Source of the DNA: Shimia sagamensis
Lineage (GTDB): Bacteria; Pseudomonadota; Alphaproteobacteria; Rhodobacterales; Rhodobacteraceae
DNA: 64,000 nucleotides
Assembly: GCF_900182745.1 (NCBI RefSeq)
Contig: NZ_FXTY01000003.1
Coordinates: forward strand, 62,001 to 126,000
Direction: 5' to 3'
The stretch's first letter is position 1, and every line of letters begins with the position of its first letter. The translations under genes were made by a program, and so were the position numbers. The notes beneath the pieces were generated by a model, which saw only the letters and a program-made list of their open reading frames with translations, was not told where the DNA came from and made no database searches. Of this stretch, positions 54,879 through 64,000 are shown in pieces.

Positions 54879-55841
54879 ATGACCAACTATCTCGACTTCG
54901 AAAAACCGCTTGCAGAGATTGAGGGCAAGGCCGAAGAACTGCGGGCGCTTGCGCAGCAGAACGAAGAGATGGATGTCAAAGATGAAGCCGCAGCGCTGGA
55001 TCGCAAAGCGGCGGAGTTGCTCGAAGAACTCTACAAAGATCTGACCCCTTGGCGGAAGTGCCAGGTGGCGCGCCACCCGGAGCGCCCGCATTGCCGTGAC
55101 TACCTCAATGAGCTGTTCACAGATTACACACCACTGGCGGGTGACCGAAACTTTGCCGATGACCTTGCCGTTATGGGCGGTTTGGCGCGTTTCAACGATC
55201 AACCGGTTGTGGTGATTGGCCAGGAAAAAGGCCATGACACCAAGTCGCGAATTTCCCACAATTTTGGCATGGCGCGCCCTGAAGGCTACCGCAAAGCTGT
55301 GCGTCTGATGGAAATGGCGGATAAGTTTGGCTTGCCGGTGGTGACGCTGGTGGACACGGCTGGTGCTTACCCCGGCAAGGGCGCAGAGGAGCGCGGACAG
55401 TCTGAGGCCATCGCACGCTCAACTGAAACATGTCTGCAAATTGGTGTGCCGTTGATATCCGTGATCATTGGTGAAGGTGGCTCCGGCGGGGCTGTGGCCT
55501 TTGCCACCGCGAACCGAGTCGCAATGCTAGAGCACTCTGTTTATTCGGTGATCAGCCCAGAAGGCTGCGCGTCGATCCTGTGGAAGGACAGCACCAAGAT
55601 GCGTGAAGCCGCGGAAGCATTGCGTGTAACGGCGCAGGATCTGGAACAACTGGGTGTGGCAGATCGCGTGATTGCGGAACCAAAGGGCGGGGCGCACCGT
55701 GACCGTGAGGCGACCATGCAGAGTGTTGCCACTGCAATTGAGGCTATGCTCGGTGAATTGGGTGAGATGTCTAAAGAGGACCTGGTGGCAAACCGTCGCA
55801 AAAAATTCCTCAACATTGGGTCCAAAGGCTTGGCTGCTTAA
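54879..55841 (+). CDS. accA: Acetyl-CoA carboxylase carboxyltransferase alpha subunit
   Basis: 320 residues from the ATG at 54879 (GGAG upstream); the longer frame from 54849 lacks one. Coiled start [20 protein letters not shown], then the carboxyltransferase core with [39 protein letters not shown] and [20 protein letters not shown]. It transfers CO2 from biotin to acetyl-CoA together with AccD to make malonyl-CoA for fatty acids. The other subunit genes are not in the window. Confidence 0.97.
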   Translation: MTNYLDFEKPLAEIEGKAEELRALAQQNEEMDVKDEAAALDRKAAELLEELYKDLTPWRKCQVARHPERPHCRDYLNELFTDYTPLAGDRNFADDLAVMGGLARFNDQPVVVIGQEKGHDTKSRISHNFGMARPEGYRKAVRLMEMADKFGLPVVTLVDTAGAYPGKGAEERGQSEAIARSTETCLQIGVPLISVIIGEGGSGGAVAFATANRVAMLEHSVYSVISPEGCASILWKDSTKMREAAEALRVTAQDLEQLGVADRVIAEPKGGAHRDREATMQSVATAIEAMLGELGEMSKEDLVANRRKKFLNIGSKGLAA

Positions 55842-55874
55842 GGCCACCTCCATACCGCCATGTGCAAAGAATAG

Positions 55875-55909
55875 CTCCGATGAAGGATTACCTCTGTCGG
55901 GGTTTTTTT
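55875..55909 (+). terminator. Probable terminator after accA
   Basis: CTCCGA (55875-55880) and TCGGGG (55897-55902) pair with one G-U pair around a 16-base loop and are followed by seven T. Confidence 0.7.
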
Positions 55910-55944
55910 CCAGGTATTTGCGGGCGCGGCAAAATACGGAGCGC

Positions 55945-56637
55945 TTAACCGCGCTTCTGCCCCCAATGACCAGGCATATTGCCGGGAAAGGTCGGCGCAC
56001 GTAGCTTTGACAGGGCGCCAAGTGGGCCAGACATCATCTTACCGAGGGGACTGTTGTTAAACTGCGCTTTGGTTTTTTCAAACTGCATAACATTTTCAAT
56101 GCGTCGGTCCAAAAACGCCCATGTGGCCGTATGGCCGTCGCTGTCATCTCCCAACCAAAAAAGCACCGTCGCAGAGTAGACCGCAGAAAGAGTCGCGCGT
56201 TTGGAGTACCAATTGATGTCTTGCGAGGTGTCGCCAATGGCGTTCCAAATGGCATCCGCTGTGCCCCAGATAAGCTGCGCACCTGCTGCTGCGTGTTGGG
56301 GCAGGGCAAAGAGAGTGCTGCCCCGTCGCACGATTTCCCGGTCCGGGCAGAGCTCCAGCCGTGTGCGGACGGCAAAAGTGATCTTTTCGCGGATTTTCAT
56401 CTCGGAAAGCGCGTCTTCAGTTAGGGCAGAAACCATCTGAGAATCACCCCGCTTGTGGTAGGCGACTGCCAGATCGACCGCCCCACGCGGGCACAGTGCC
56501 TTCCCAACGGTTGCGTCTACATCACTGTCATTGACGGCGGCCACAAATGTTGCCTCAGACCAACCATCAAAGGGCACATGCATCTCTGCAGCGTCCAAAA
56601 GGCGGGAAATGACGTCTGTCTGCGGTGTCTCTGACAT
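55945..56637 (-). CDS. COQ9-family protein
   Basis: 230 residues. The TetR-like N-terminal helices (AAEMHVPFDGWSEATFVAAV) and the C-terminal COQ9 domain (WNAIGDTSQDINWYSKRATL, FLDRRIENVMQFEK) are clear. In eukaryotes COQ9 binds isoprene lipids and supports COQ7 in ubiquinone synthesis; the alphaproteobacterial homologue probably does the same. It is divergent from rpsU. Confidence 0.92.
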   Translation of the reverse strand: MSETPQTDVISRLLDAAEMHVPFDGWSEATFVAAVNDSDVDATVGKALCPRGAVDLAVAYHKRGDSQMVSALTEDALSEMKIREKITFAVRTRLELCPDREIVRRGSTLFALPQHAAAGAQLIWGTADAIWNAIGDTSQDINWYSKRATLSAVYSATVLFWLGDDSDGHTATWAFLDRRIENVMQFEKTKAQFNNSPLGKMMSGPLGALSKLRAPTFPGNMPGHWGQKRG

Positions 56638-56759
56638 GGCGGGACTCGCTTTGCGATGAGGGTGTTTTGCCCATACTAGACAAAGTGCAGGGGAGTTGCT
56701 ATACGCGCGCTTCCTGCAATTTCATTGCAACTCAAACTTAGAAAGGTGGTGAAAACCAC

Positions 56760-56966
56760 ATGCAGGTTAGTGTTCGTGACAACAATGTCGATCAGGCGCT
56801 CCGCGCTCTGAAGAAAAAGCTGCAGCGTGAAGGCGTATTCCGCGAAATGAAGCTCAAGCAACATTTCGAGAAGCCGTCCGAGAAAAAAGCACGCGAAAAA
56901 GCTGAAGCGATCCGCCGTGCCCGTAAACTGGCACGTAAGAAAGCACAGCGCGAAGGTATGCTCTAA
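56760..56966 (+). CDS. rpsU: 30S ribosomal protein S21
   Basis: 68 residues, highly basic ([14 protein letters not shown] ending). Starts [20 protein letters not shown], the alphaproteobacterial S21 form. A ribosome binding site AAAGGTGGTG precedes it, and a strong terminator follows. Confidence 0.97.
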   Translation: MQVSVRDNNVDQALRALKKKLQREGVFREMKLKQHFEKPSEKKAREKAEAIRRARKLARKKAQREGML

Positions 56967-57001
56967 GCACATCTTTTCCAGCTTTGGACACAAGAATTGA
57001 C

Positions 57002-57030
57002 ACCCCCATGGCCCGGCCATGGGGGTTTCT
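57002..57030 (+). terminator. Intrinsic terminator after rpsU
   Basis: ACCCCCATGGC, loop CCG, GCCATGGGGGT form an 11-pair perfect stem, followed by TTTCTCTTTT. Confidence 0.92.
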
Positions 57031-57113
57031 CTTTTGTTGTCGCGACAGATTTTGTGCTTACATGCGTGTAACCACCGAGCAGAGGCTCACAAGAGAGCAG
57101 GACAGGAACTAAA

Positions 57114-58184
57114 ATGAAGCGCACCTTTGGTTCGTTTGTGTTTGTGTTGGTCGCAGGCGCCATCATAGGAGCGCTCTACGGCCTCATGATGAATGAAATT
57201 CTGGACCGAAATTGGGGGCTTAAGGCGCCCATTCGTGGTGCGGTCCGTGGCATGGTCGTCGCGTCGGTCGCGGTCGTGCTTGAGGTCTGGATCAGTAACA
57301 GTGCCATCGGCCGGTGGCAGCGCAGCGTAAAATTCCGCCGCGGCGTGGCTTTGCGCGTGATCATCACCTGTTTGATCATTTATGTCGCTTTGGCAGGATC
57401 GCACCTTGTGTTGATCGCCGACAAGGAAATCTACGTGCAGTGGATCCAAAGCGGGTTTGCACCAGATTTCCTGTTTGCTCTGGGTGCAGGGGTGGTCATT
57501 CAGGTCATGTTACAGGCGCGACGTTTGATCGGCGGGCGTACACTGACCTATTTTCTGTTGGGACGATATGCGCGGCCGACAGAAGAACGCCGGATTTTTG
57601 TGCTGGCTGACCTCAAGGATTCAACATCCATAACGGAGAAGCTGGGTGATCAGAAGGCGCTGGAACTCATCACAGGGGTGTTTTTGGATATTGACCCCGC
57701 GATCAAGAAACACCGTGGTGTGATCCACAACTACGTGGGTGACGAGATAATCATGAGCTGGTTGGATCGTGGGCCAGATGGGAACATGCGGCTGCTCAAA
57801 TGTATCGATGAGATTTTTCAAACTTTGTCGGTGCGTCAGGCACATTACCTTAAGAAATATGGAGTGGCGCCAACACTGCGCCTAGGGATTGCTGGCGGGC
57901 CTGTTGCTGTGGGCGAGTGTGGCTGGGAAAAACGTCAGGTGGTCTACATTGGTGACACAATCAACAAGGCCAAACGTATGCAGGAAGCCTGTAAGCGCCA
58001 CGATCTCTCGGTCATTTTGGATGCGGAAACGGCGCGTGGCATCACCATGCCAATGGGCATCGGTATTGATGTGGTGGAAGAGGCCACCCTGCGTGGCCGG
58101 GCCGAGGCTACAAAAATGCTGACTCTTACCGGGCCAGACGGGACCGCTTTAGAAGCGCTCCCGTCGATGTCTGCTGCTGTCTAA
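57114..58184 (+). CDS. Membrane-bound class III nucleotide cyclase
   Basis: 356 residues. About four membrane segments lie in residues 8-140. A class III cyclase domain occupies about 158-330. Metal-binding D166 (VLADLKDS) and D210 (HNYVGDEIIM) are present, as are the transition-state N284 and R288 (GDTINKAKRMQ). The two base-selecting positions hold N206 (for Lys) and Q275 (for Asp), so the substrate specificity is doubtful. Relatives with a similar N-terminus are annotated as adenylate cyclases. It converges with the DEAD-box helicase gene, with only 3 bases between stops. Confidence 0.88.
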   Translation: MKRTFGSFVFVLVAGAIIGALYGLMMNEILDRNWGLKAPIRGAVRGMVVASVAVVLEVWISNSAIGRWQRSVKFRRGVALRVIITCLIIYVALAGSHLVLIADKEIYVQWIQSGFAPDFLFALGAGVVIQVMLQARRLIGGRTLTYFLLGRYARPTEERRIFVLADLKDSTSITEKLGDQKALELITGVFLDIDPAIKKHRGVIHNYVGDEIIMSWLDRGPDGNMRLLKCIDEIFQTLSVRQAHYLKKYGVAPTLRLGIAGGPVAVGECGWEKRQVVYIGDTINKAKRMQEACKRHDLSVILDAETARGITMPMGIGIDVVEEATLRGRAEATKMLTLTGPDGTALEALPSMSAAV

Positions 58185-58187
58185 CAG

Positions 58188-60239
58188 TTATTTGCCAGAC
58201 TTACCTTTGGCCGCTGCTGCACGCGCCTTGTTCTTCTTGCTGTTACTTTTGCCTTTAGGGGGCGGTGGACCTTTTTGCGCGCGAGCGGGCTTGGCTTCGC
58301 TCAAGGCACCGTCAGCCATGGCCTTGCGGCGCGGGGCTGCATCGCCACCTGGTTTGGGCTTGCTAAATTTTGCGGAGGACTTTGGCTTTTTGAAGCGCGG
58401 GGCCGCATCGTCGTTCCAGTCTGTGGGTGGAGTGGATTTCCCACGCTTGGCACCGCCAGCGGGCTTTTTGCCCTTATTATCGCCAAATTTTTCCGATTTT
58501 GGCTTGTCGTAAGTAGGCCGATCGTCCGATGATTTCCCGCGATAAGGGCGGTCCGAGTTGTCCTTTTCGAACTTACCGCCGCCGGGATGTTCTTTGCGTG
58601 GACCTTTGCTCTTGTTGTAAGGCTTGCGATCGCCACCCTCGCGTGGGGCACGAGCAGGTCCACGATCAAAGACTGGATCGCTGTTCATTTGTGCCAGTTT
58701 GGCACCCTCTTCCAACGTCATGTCTGGGCCAACTGCAGCCAAGAAACCCGCAACACTGCTTTCGAGAACTTGCACGTAACTTTCAGACTGATTGATGCGG
58801 ATGGCACCAATGTCATCTTTGGTCAGATCGCCAGCTTTACACAGCATGGGCAGCAGGCGGCGAGGTTCGGCGTTTTTGTCGCGGCCACCCTCAATGGAGA
58901 ACCACACGCTTTTGCCAAAGTCTTTGCGCGGCGTGGGCTTCGCGTCGGAGGCAGAGATTTCTTCCGGTGCGGAATGTTTGGAATTGTAAAGGCGCAGGTA
59001 GGCTGCAGCCACTTGCTCCGCACTAAATGTTCCAAGTAAAGATTCAATTAGAGGCGTTTCGGACTCTGTGATGTCCACAGTCCAATCGGGATCGGCAAAC
59101 ATGCGGGCGTGGTCTTGCGTGCTGACTTCTTCTGCGGAAGGTGCGCCAGACCATTCGGCGTCCAATTTGGCAAAGCGCAACAGGCGTTCGGCTTTATTGC
59201 GTGACTTGCGAGTCACGATCAGCGCTGAGACACCCTTGCGACCGGCACGGCCAGTGCGGCCGGAACGGTGCAGCAAGGTTTCGTGGTTGTTTGGCAGTTC
59301 CGCATGCACCACCAGATCAAGGTTGGGCAAATCGATGCCGCGGGCGGCCACATCGGTGGCGACACACACGCGCGCACGGCCATCACGCATGGCTTGCAGT
59401 GCGTTCGTGCGCTCTGATTGGGACAGTTCGCCGGACAAAGACACAACCTGAAAACCGCGATTTGAGAGGCGCGTGGTCAGGCGCGCCACCATGGCGCGGG
59501 TGTTGGCAAACACAATCGCGTTCGGGGCTTCGTAAAACCGCAAGGTGTTGATCACGGCGTTTTCGCCATCCCGATCCGTCACCGTCATGGCGCGGTATGT
59601 GATGTCGGCGTGTTGCTTTTCTTTGGATTTGGTTTCCACACGGATGGCATCGCGCTGATAGTTTTTTGCCAGCTGCGCAATCATTTTTGGCACGGTGGCA
59701 GAGAACAGCAGCGTCTGACGATCCTCAGGAACCTGTTCCAGAATGAACTCCAGCTCTTCGCGGAAACCCAGGTCCAGCATTTCGTCCGCTTCATCCAGCA
59801 CGACGGCGCGGACATCAAGCAGGTCAATGGAGCCGCGATCGATATGGTCCCGAAGGCGCCCCGGCGTCGCAACAACAATGTGCGCCCCGCGTGCAAGCGC
59901 CCGACGTTCATCGCGCATGTCCATGCCACCAACGCAGGAAGCGACTTTGGCGCCAGCCTGCGCATAAAGCCAAGTGAGTTCGCGTTTCACCTGAAGCGCA
60001 AGTTCGCGGGTTGGGGCAATGATCAATGCAAGCGGTGCACCCGCTTGCGGAAAGCTATTGGCTTCGCCCAAAAGTGTGGAGGCAATGGCAAGGCCAAAGC
60101 CAATGGTTTTGCCGGAGCCGGTTTGGGCGGAAACCAGAAGGTCTTTGCCTTCTAGGTCCGGGTTCATGACGGCTTCTTGAACCGGCGTCAGTTTTTTATA
60201 GCCTTTTGCGTCCAGCGCGGCTTGGATTGCTTGTTTCAC
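58188..60239 (-). CDS. DEAD-box RNA helicase (DeaD/CsdA-like)
   Basis: 683 residues. Motifs: SAQTGSGKT, PTRELA, DEADEMLDLGF, FSATVPKM, RVCVATDVAARGID and HRSGRTGRAGRKG. Residues about 460-545 contain a DbpA-type RNA-binding domain (WFSIEGGRDKN, PRRLLPMLCKAGDL). The rest is a Lys/Arg/Gly/Pro-rich tail. Cold-shock and ribosome-assembly roles are known for the family. Its 5' region (60240-60496) is long, which suits post-transcriptional control. Confidence 0.93.
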   Translation of the reverse strand: MKQAIQAALDAKGYKKLTPVQEAVMNPDLEGKDLLVSAQTGSGKTIGFGLAIASTLLGEANSFPQAGAPLALIIAPTRELALQVKRELTWLYAQAGAKVASCVGGMDMRDERRALARGAHIVVATPGRLRDHIDRGSIDLLDVRAVVLDEADEMLDLGFREELEFILEQVPEDRQTLLFSATVPKMIAQLAKNYQRDAIRVETKSKEKQHADITYRAMTVTDRDGENAVINTLRFYEAPNAIVFANTRAMVARLTTRLSNRGFQVVSLSGELSQSERTNALQAMRDGRARVCVATDVAARGIDLPNLDLVVHAELPNNHETLLHRSGRTGRAGRKGVSALIVTRKSRNKAERLLRFAKLDAEWSGAPSAEEVSTQDHARMFADPDWTVDITESETPLIESLLGTFSAEQVAAAYLRLYNSKHSAPEEISASDAKPTPRKDFGKSVWFSIEGGRDKNAEPRRLLPMLCKAGDLTKDDIGAIRINQSESYVQVLESSVAGFLAAVGPDMTLEEGAKLAQMNSDPVFDRGPARAPREGGDRKPYNKSKGPRKEHPGGGKFEKDNSDRPYRGKSSDDRPTYDKPKSEKFGDNKGKKPAGGAKRGKSTPPTDWNDDAAPRFKKPKSSAKFSKPKPGGDAAPRRKAMADGALSEAKPARAQKGPPPPKGKSNSKKNKARAAAAKGKSGK

Positions 60240-60496
60240 AGTGATGTCTACTTTGTATCAGAGGGGTGCCAGCGTGACGGCGTCGGCGGGCTCCCTCAAA
60301 CTCTGAACCGCTCTCAACATCATATGTGGCAAGAAGCGCAGCGTTTAGCCCAATTTTTTAGGCATGTATAGGGCTGTGACAAAAAGCGTTAACAAGGATG
60401 TGAGGTGAAAGTTTCCGACATTTTGCGCCGTACGGTTTGAAACCGTCGAGAAAGCCTTAAGTTAACAGAAATCACTCATGCACAGGGCGCGATCAC
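60240..60496. promoter_or_regulatory. Divergent promoter region, helicase / yghU
   Basis: 257 bases with no gene. CGGTTTGAAACCG (60435-60447) is a short palindrome on the yghU side. I do not recognise an operator. Confidence 0.4.
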
Positions 60497-61369
60497 ATGA
60501 CCGACACATACACTCCTCCAAAAGTTTGGACTTGGGACTCCGAGAGCGGCGGTAAATTTGCCAACATCAACCGCCCCATAGCTGGGTCCACCCACGACAA
60601 AGACCTATCGCGTGGCAAACACCCGTTCCAACTCTATTCGCTGGCCACGCCCAACGGGGTAAAAGTCACCGTGATGTTTGAGGAGTTGCTGGAAGCGGGG
60701 CACACAGGTGCTGAGTATAACGCCTTTCTGATCAACATCGGCGAGGGAGATCAGTTTTCTTCCGGGTTTGTGGATGTGAACCCAAACTCCAAGATTCCGG
60801 CACTGATGGATGTGAGTGGCGACAAAGAAGTGCGCGTGTTTGAAAGCGGCGCGATCCTTTTGCATCTCGCCGAGAAATTTGATGCCTTCCTTGGGCCAAA
60901 AGACAATCGCGCCGAGATGATCAGTTGGCTGTTTTGGCAGATGGGCAGTGCGCCGTATCTGGGTGGTGGCTTTGGTCACTTCTACGCCTATGCCCCGGAA
61001 AAATGGCAATACCCAATCGACCGGTTCTCCATGGAAGCCAAGCGTCAGCTGGATGTGTTGGACCGTCAATTGGCAGAGAACACCTATATCTCTGGTGAAG
61101 AATACACGGTGGCCGATATGGCGATTTGGTCGTGGTATGGGCAATTGGTGCTTGGGCGACTTTACGACGCGGCGGAGTTCCTTGATGTCGCGATCTACAA
61201 AAACGTGGTGCGCTGGGCGGAAGCCATTGATGCCCGTCCAGCGGTGAAACGTGGCCGCATGGTGAACCGCGCGTGGGGGGAATTGAACGAACAACTTCGC
61301 GAGCGCCATGCTGCGGAAGACTTTGAGACACGCACTCAGGACAAGCTCGAGCCAGAGGCCGCTGAATAA
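60497..61369 (+). CDS. yghU: Glutathione S-transferase family protein, YghU-like
   Basis: 290 residues, matching the 288 of E. coli YghU. N-terminal extension with KVWTWDSESGGKFANINRPI, GST thioredoxin domain (FQLYSLATPNGVKVTVMFEE, NPNSKIPALMD, FESGAILLHLAEKF) and helical C-terminal domain (EEYTVADMAIWSWYGQLV). It acts as a disulphide-bond oxidoreductase for glutathione in the family. The end overlaps a spurious upstream frame of the LysE-type gene. Confidence 0.93.
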   Translation: MTDTYTPPKVWTWDSESGGKFANINRPIAGSTHDKDLSRGKHPFQLYSLATPNGVKVTVMFEELLEAGHTGAEYNAFLINIGEGDQFSSGFVDVNPNSKIPALMDVSGDKEVRVFESGAILLHLAEKFDAFLGPKDNRAEMISWLFWQMGSAPYLGGGFGHFYAYAPEKWQYPIDRFSMEAKRQLDVLDRQLAENTYISGEEYTVADMAIWSWYGQLVLGRLYDAAEFLDVAIYKNVVRWAEAIDARPAVKRGRMVNRAWGELNEQLRERHAAEDFETRTQDKLEPEAAE

Positions 61370-61433
61370 GGGGCGCTGCCCCTGTCACATCGACTATGTG
61401 ACACCTCCGGGATATTTGGGGAATGAGAGGAAC

Positions 61434-61464
61434 GGCGTCGCCCAATTGGGGCGACGCCTTTTTT
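61434..61464 (+). terminator. Intrinsic terminator after yghU
   Basis: GGCGTCGCCC, loop AATTG, GGGCGACGCC form a perfect 10-pair stem followed by TTTTTT. Confidence 0.92.
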
Positions 61465-61541
61465 GTGCCCGACACAATGATTGCATTGCTGCGGTGGCAC
61501 TTCTCCTTTCAGTTTGGGCGAAACATAGGAGTAGTGTGCAA

Positions 61542-62180
61542 ATGTCGTGGTCTGAGATTTTGACGTTTTCTTTGGTGGCCAGCCTATTGGTGATGTCTCC
61601 GGGCCCCAATGGGGTTTTGATCGCCAAGACAGTGCCGACGTCCGGCCGCGCTGCAGGATTTGCGAACGTCGCGGGATTTGTCACGGCATTCTACGGGCAT
61701 GGGATTCTATCCGTTCTCGGAATTTCCGTGCTGCTGGTTCAGTCCGCAGTGGCCTTTTCAGTCGTGAAATATGTGGGTGCCGCCTACCTGTTTTGGATCG
61801 GACTCAAAGCACTTATGGCCGCGTGGCGTGGCGCTGAAGTTACGCTCGAAGTCACGCCATCCAGGAGCAGACGAACCTTATGGAAAGCCTTTGGTGAAGG
61901 TGTACTGACCAATGGATTGAATCCTAAGGTGTCGATGTTTTACCTGGCGGCATTCCCGCAGTTTTTGTCCATACCAGACGCCTCTGCCGCCTCCGCTTTC
62001 ACTCTGGTTACTTTACACGCCACGATCAATGTTGTGTGGTTTTGTGCGATGGTCTTGCTATTGGCGCGCCTCACAGACGTCGCAAAAAGCGGCCACTTTC
62101 AACGCGTGCTGAAAGCTGTGACCGGCGCGGTATTTGTTGGCTTTTCTGTCAAGCTGGCAACGTTGCGGGCCAGCCTTTGA
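61542..62180 (+). CDS. LysE/RhtB-family exporter
   Basis: 212 residues from the ATG at 61542. Membrane segments and the motif SLLVMSPGPNGVLIAKTV identify the family, with GLNPKVSMFYLAAFPQFL later. It resembles the threonine/homoserine exporter group. A frame open from 61308 crosses the yghU terminator and is not used. It converges with the GMC gene 10 bases away. Confidence 0.9.
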   Translation: MSWSEILTFSLVASLLVMSPGPNGVLIAKTVPTSGRAAGFANVAGFVTAFYGHGILSVLGISVLLVQSAVAFSVVKYVGAAYLFWIGLKALMAAWRGAEVTLEVTPSRSRRTLWKAFGEGVLTNGLNPKVSMFYLAAFPQFLSIPDASAASAFTLVTLHATINVVWFCAMVLLLARLTDVAKSGHFQRVLKAVTGAVFVGFSVKLATLRASL

Positions 62181-62190
62181 TGAGGTGGCT

Positions 62191-63774
62191 CTAACCGTCC
62201 GCTAGCATCATCTCCGCTGCCTTCTCTCCAATCATAATGCAGGGTGAGTTGGTGTTGCCGCTGGTTATTTTGGGCATCACAGACGCATCCACCACACGTA
62301 GGCCACCAACACCGCGCAGGCGCAGTTCCGCGTCCAGTGGCGCGGCGGAGTCCTTGCCCATGCGCACAGTTCCGGCCGGGTGAAAAATGGTGGTGCCGAT
62401 GTCTCCTGCGACCAGCGCCAGTTCTGCATCATCTTGTGCGGCTATGCCGGGTTTCATCTCCTCCGGCGCATATTTGGCCATTGGGCCCTGCGCCATAATG
62501 CTGCGCGCTTGCCGGATCGCAGCAACGGCTGTTGCGCGGTCTCCTTCCGTGGAGAGGTAGTTGGGTGCAATTTTTGGTGCGGTGTTTGGATCGGGGGATG
62601 TGATCGCAACAGTGCCTCTGCTCTCCGGGCGCAAGTTGCAAACACTGGCTGTGATGGCCGGGTAATCGTGCAAGGGCTGTCCGAAAGCTTCCAGAGAAAG
62701 GGGCTGCACGTGGTATTCAAGGTCCGGCGTGGCCACATCGGGACGAGACTTGGTGAAGGCCCCAAGCTGACTGGGGGCCATCGACATCGGTCCGCTGCGT
62801 TTTAGAACGTATTCCATGCCAATTTTTGCTTTGCCAAATAGGGAGTTGGCCATGGTGTTGAGCGTTTTGGCTCCGTCGAGTTTCCATGCACAACGCAGCT
62901 GCAAATGGTCTTGCAGATTGTTGCCAATCTCCGGTTGATCGTGCTGAACGGCAATGCCGTGTCGCTGCAACAAGGTGCCAGATCCTAAGCCGGAGAGCTG
63001 CAAGATTTGCGGCGAATTCACAGCACCTGCCGAAAGGACAACATCCCCTCCGCAGCGTGCTTGATGCAACGTGCCGTTCTGACGATACTCCACGCCAACC
63101 ACTTTGCCGCCTTCGATCAGAAGCCGCGTGGTGTGGGCGTGGGTTTCGATTTTGATGCGGCCGTCCTTTTGAGGTCGTAGGAAGGCCTTAGACGTGTTCC
63201 AACGAAACCCTTTGTGCTGGTTCACCCTAAAATAGCCAACCCCTTCATTGTTGCCGCGATTGAAGTCATTTGTGCGCGGCACGCCCATGGCTTCGGCAGC
63301 GGACATCCAATCGTCCAACACATCCCATTGCAGGCGTTGATTGTTGACGTGCCAGGGGCCGCCCACGCCGTGCATATTGGATGGGCCATCCATGTAATCT
63401 TCGGACTTCTTGAACAGCGGCAGTACATCGTCCCAGGACCACCCTGGCAATCCCATTTGTCGCCAGCCGTCATAATCCGCCGCTTGCCCGCGCAAGTACA
63501 GCATGCCGTTGATGGAAGAGCAGCCACCCAGCACTTTGCCACGCGGATAAAGTAGCTGTCGGCCATTCAAGCCTCGTTCCGGCGCCGTCTTATACATCCA
63601 ATCAGTGCGAGGGTTGCCGATACAATAGAGGTAGCCCATCGGGATATGAATCCAGTGGTAGTTGTCTTTGCCGCCCGCCTCCAAAAGCAACACACGTCGC
63701 CCTCCTTGCGCAAGCCGCGCCGCGACAACACAGCCTGCGCTGCCTGCACCTACAACGATGTGATCCCAATCCAT
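62191..63774 (-). CDS. GMC oxidoreductase (choline/alcohol dehydrogenase-like)
   Basis: 527 residues. FAD motif VVGAGSAGCVVAARLAQGGR at the start, GMC signature 1 in PRGKVLGGCSSINGMLYLRG, signature 2 in GAVNSPQILQLSGLG, and C-terminal LRVVDASVMPKITSGNTNSP with the active-site His in HPAGTVRMG. It oxidises an alcohol to an aldehyde with an FAD cofactor. Choline dehydrogenase (BetA) is the closest common label, but no betaine genes are present, so the substrate is open. Confidence 0.92.
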   Translation of the reverse strand: MDWDHIVVGAGSAGCVVAARLAQGGRRVLLLEAGGKDNYHWIHIPMGYLYCIGNPRTDWMYKTAPERGLNGRQLLYPRGKVLGGCSSINGMLYLRGQAADYDGWRQMGLPGWSWDDVLPLFKKSEDYMDGPSNMHGVGGPWHVNNQRLQWDVLDDWMSAAEAMGVPRTNDFNRGNNEGVGYFRVNQHKGFRWNTSKAFLRPQKDGRIKIETHAHTTRLLIEGGKVVGVEYRQNGTLHQARCGGDVVLSAGAVNSPQILQLSGLGSGTLLQRHGIAVQHDQPEIGNNLQDHLQLRCAWKLDGAKTLNTMANSLFGKAKIGMEYVLKRSGPMSMAPSQLGAFTKSRPDVATPDLEYHVQPLSLEAFGQPLHDYPAITASVCNLRPESRGTVAITSPDPNTAPKIAPNYLSTEGDRATAVAAIRQARSIMAQGPMAKYAPEEMKPGIAAQDDAELALVAGDIGTTIFHPAGTVRMGKDSAAPLDAELRLRGVGGLRVVDASVMPKITSGNTNSPCIMIGEKAAEMMLADG

Positions 63775-64000
63775 TTTGCTCTTCCCCTCGCTCCGCTGAT
63801 GAGAAAACGGCGAAGCGACGGGTAAGTCAATTCATTTGTCTGACATTTGTAGTCGCGTCGTCCCTGCGGGTACGCGCGCGCGGATTTTCTGGTGCTCCAG
63901 GCGTCCAATGCCAGGCGGTGAGATCGCTTTCAGAGGGTTTCTGCGTGAAGGAATGGTGAGATTTGGTTGAATGTACGTTTAAACTGGCAACGCGGTGGTT
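63775..64000. other. Intergenic to window end
   Basis: The 226 bases upstream of the GMC gene hold no convincing coding region or RNA. Confidence 0.4.

Overview
The window looks like a chromosomal segment of a marine alphaproteobacterium of the Roseobacter group (Rhodobacterales). This is inferred from the gene content: an Mcl1-type malyl-CoA lyase of the ethylmalonyl-CoA pathway, a DgcN/DgcA D-glutamate pair, a COQ9-family protein, an FYDLN-acid (TIGR02300) protein, two cobalamin riboswitches, many ABC importers for sugars, peptides and B12/cobalt, and tight operons with ATGA or GTGA overlaps. No rRNA, CRISPR array, prophage or replication origin was seen. One tRNA gene, tRNA-Ala(GGC), is present.

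Layout. 1-5990: the 3' part of a membrane histidine kinase overlapping a response-regulator/nucleotide-cyclase gene, then a deleted IS1182-type element with intact terminal repeats, an AraC regulator and a divergent exported DUF1254/DUF1214 protein. 6080-16262: an IS3 remnant, then a twelve-gene minus-strand operon. It encodes a FrcBCA-like sugar ABC importer, a Zn-dehydrogenase, an SDR, an RraA-like protein, a GntR regulator with two DNA-binding domains, a split UxaA-type dehydratase, an aldose dehydrogenase, a lactonase and a mutarotase. This is almost a complete non-phosphorylative pathway for a 6-deoxy sugar such as L-fucose or L-rhamnose. 16975-19469: an unrecognised two-gene unit, a TPR/alpha-beta-hydrolase-like protein plus a radical SAM enzyme; it is the best candidate here for an undescribed system. 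19813-20960: a DUF1415 gene with a second IS3 remnant at its 3' end.

21065-24771: a cobalamin riboswitch and a cobalt-type ECF transporter operon. 24788-33508: a capsule-type glycan protein, an RpiR/SIS regulator, and a divergent dipeptide ABC operon ending in a VanX/DdpX dipeptidase, suggesting recovery of D-Ala-D-Ala or other cell-wall peptides. 33527-37008: a second cobalamin riboswitch driving a DUF1636 protein and a BtuFCD-like importer on the minus strand. 37408-42014: acnB and a second DUF1254-type exported protein, each followed by a clear terminator.

42295-64000 is mostly housekeeping and small transport or redox genes: tRNA-Ala, TIGR02300, a YgjP-like metalloprotease, a GntR regulator, an MFS transporter with a histidine-rich tail, a quinone oxidoreductase, a ferric-reductase-like flavoprotein, a D-amino-acid transaminase, a metallophosphoesterase, dgcA and dgcN, mcl1, a divergent Lrp/LysE pair, accA, COQ9, rpsU, a membrane nucleotide cyclase, a DEAD-box helicase, a YghU-type GST, a second LysE-type exporter and a GMC oxidoreductase. 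The 2.6-21 kb part carries all the IS remnants and the least familiar genes, so it reads as the accessory section.
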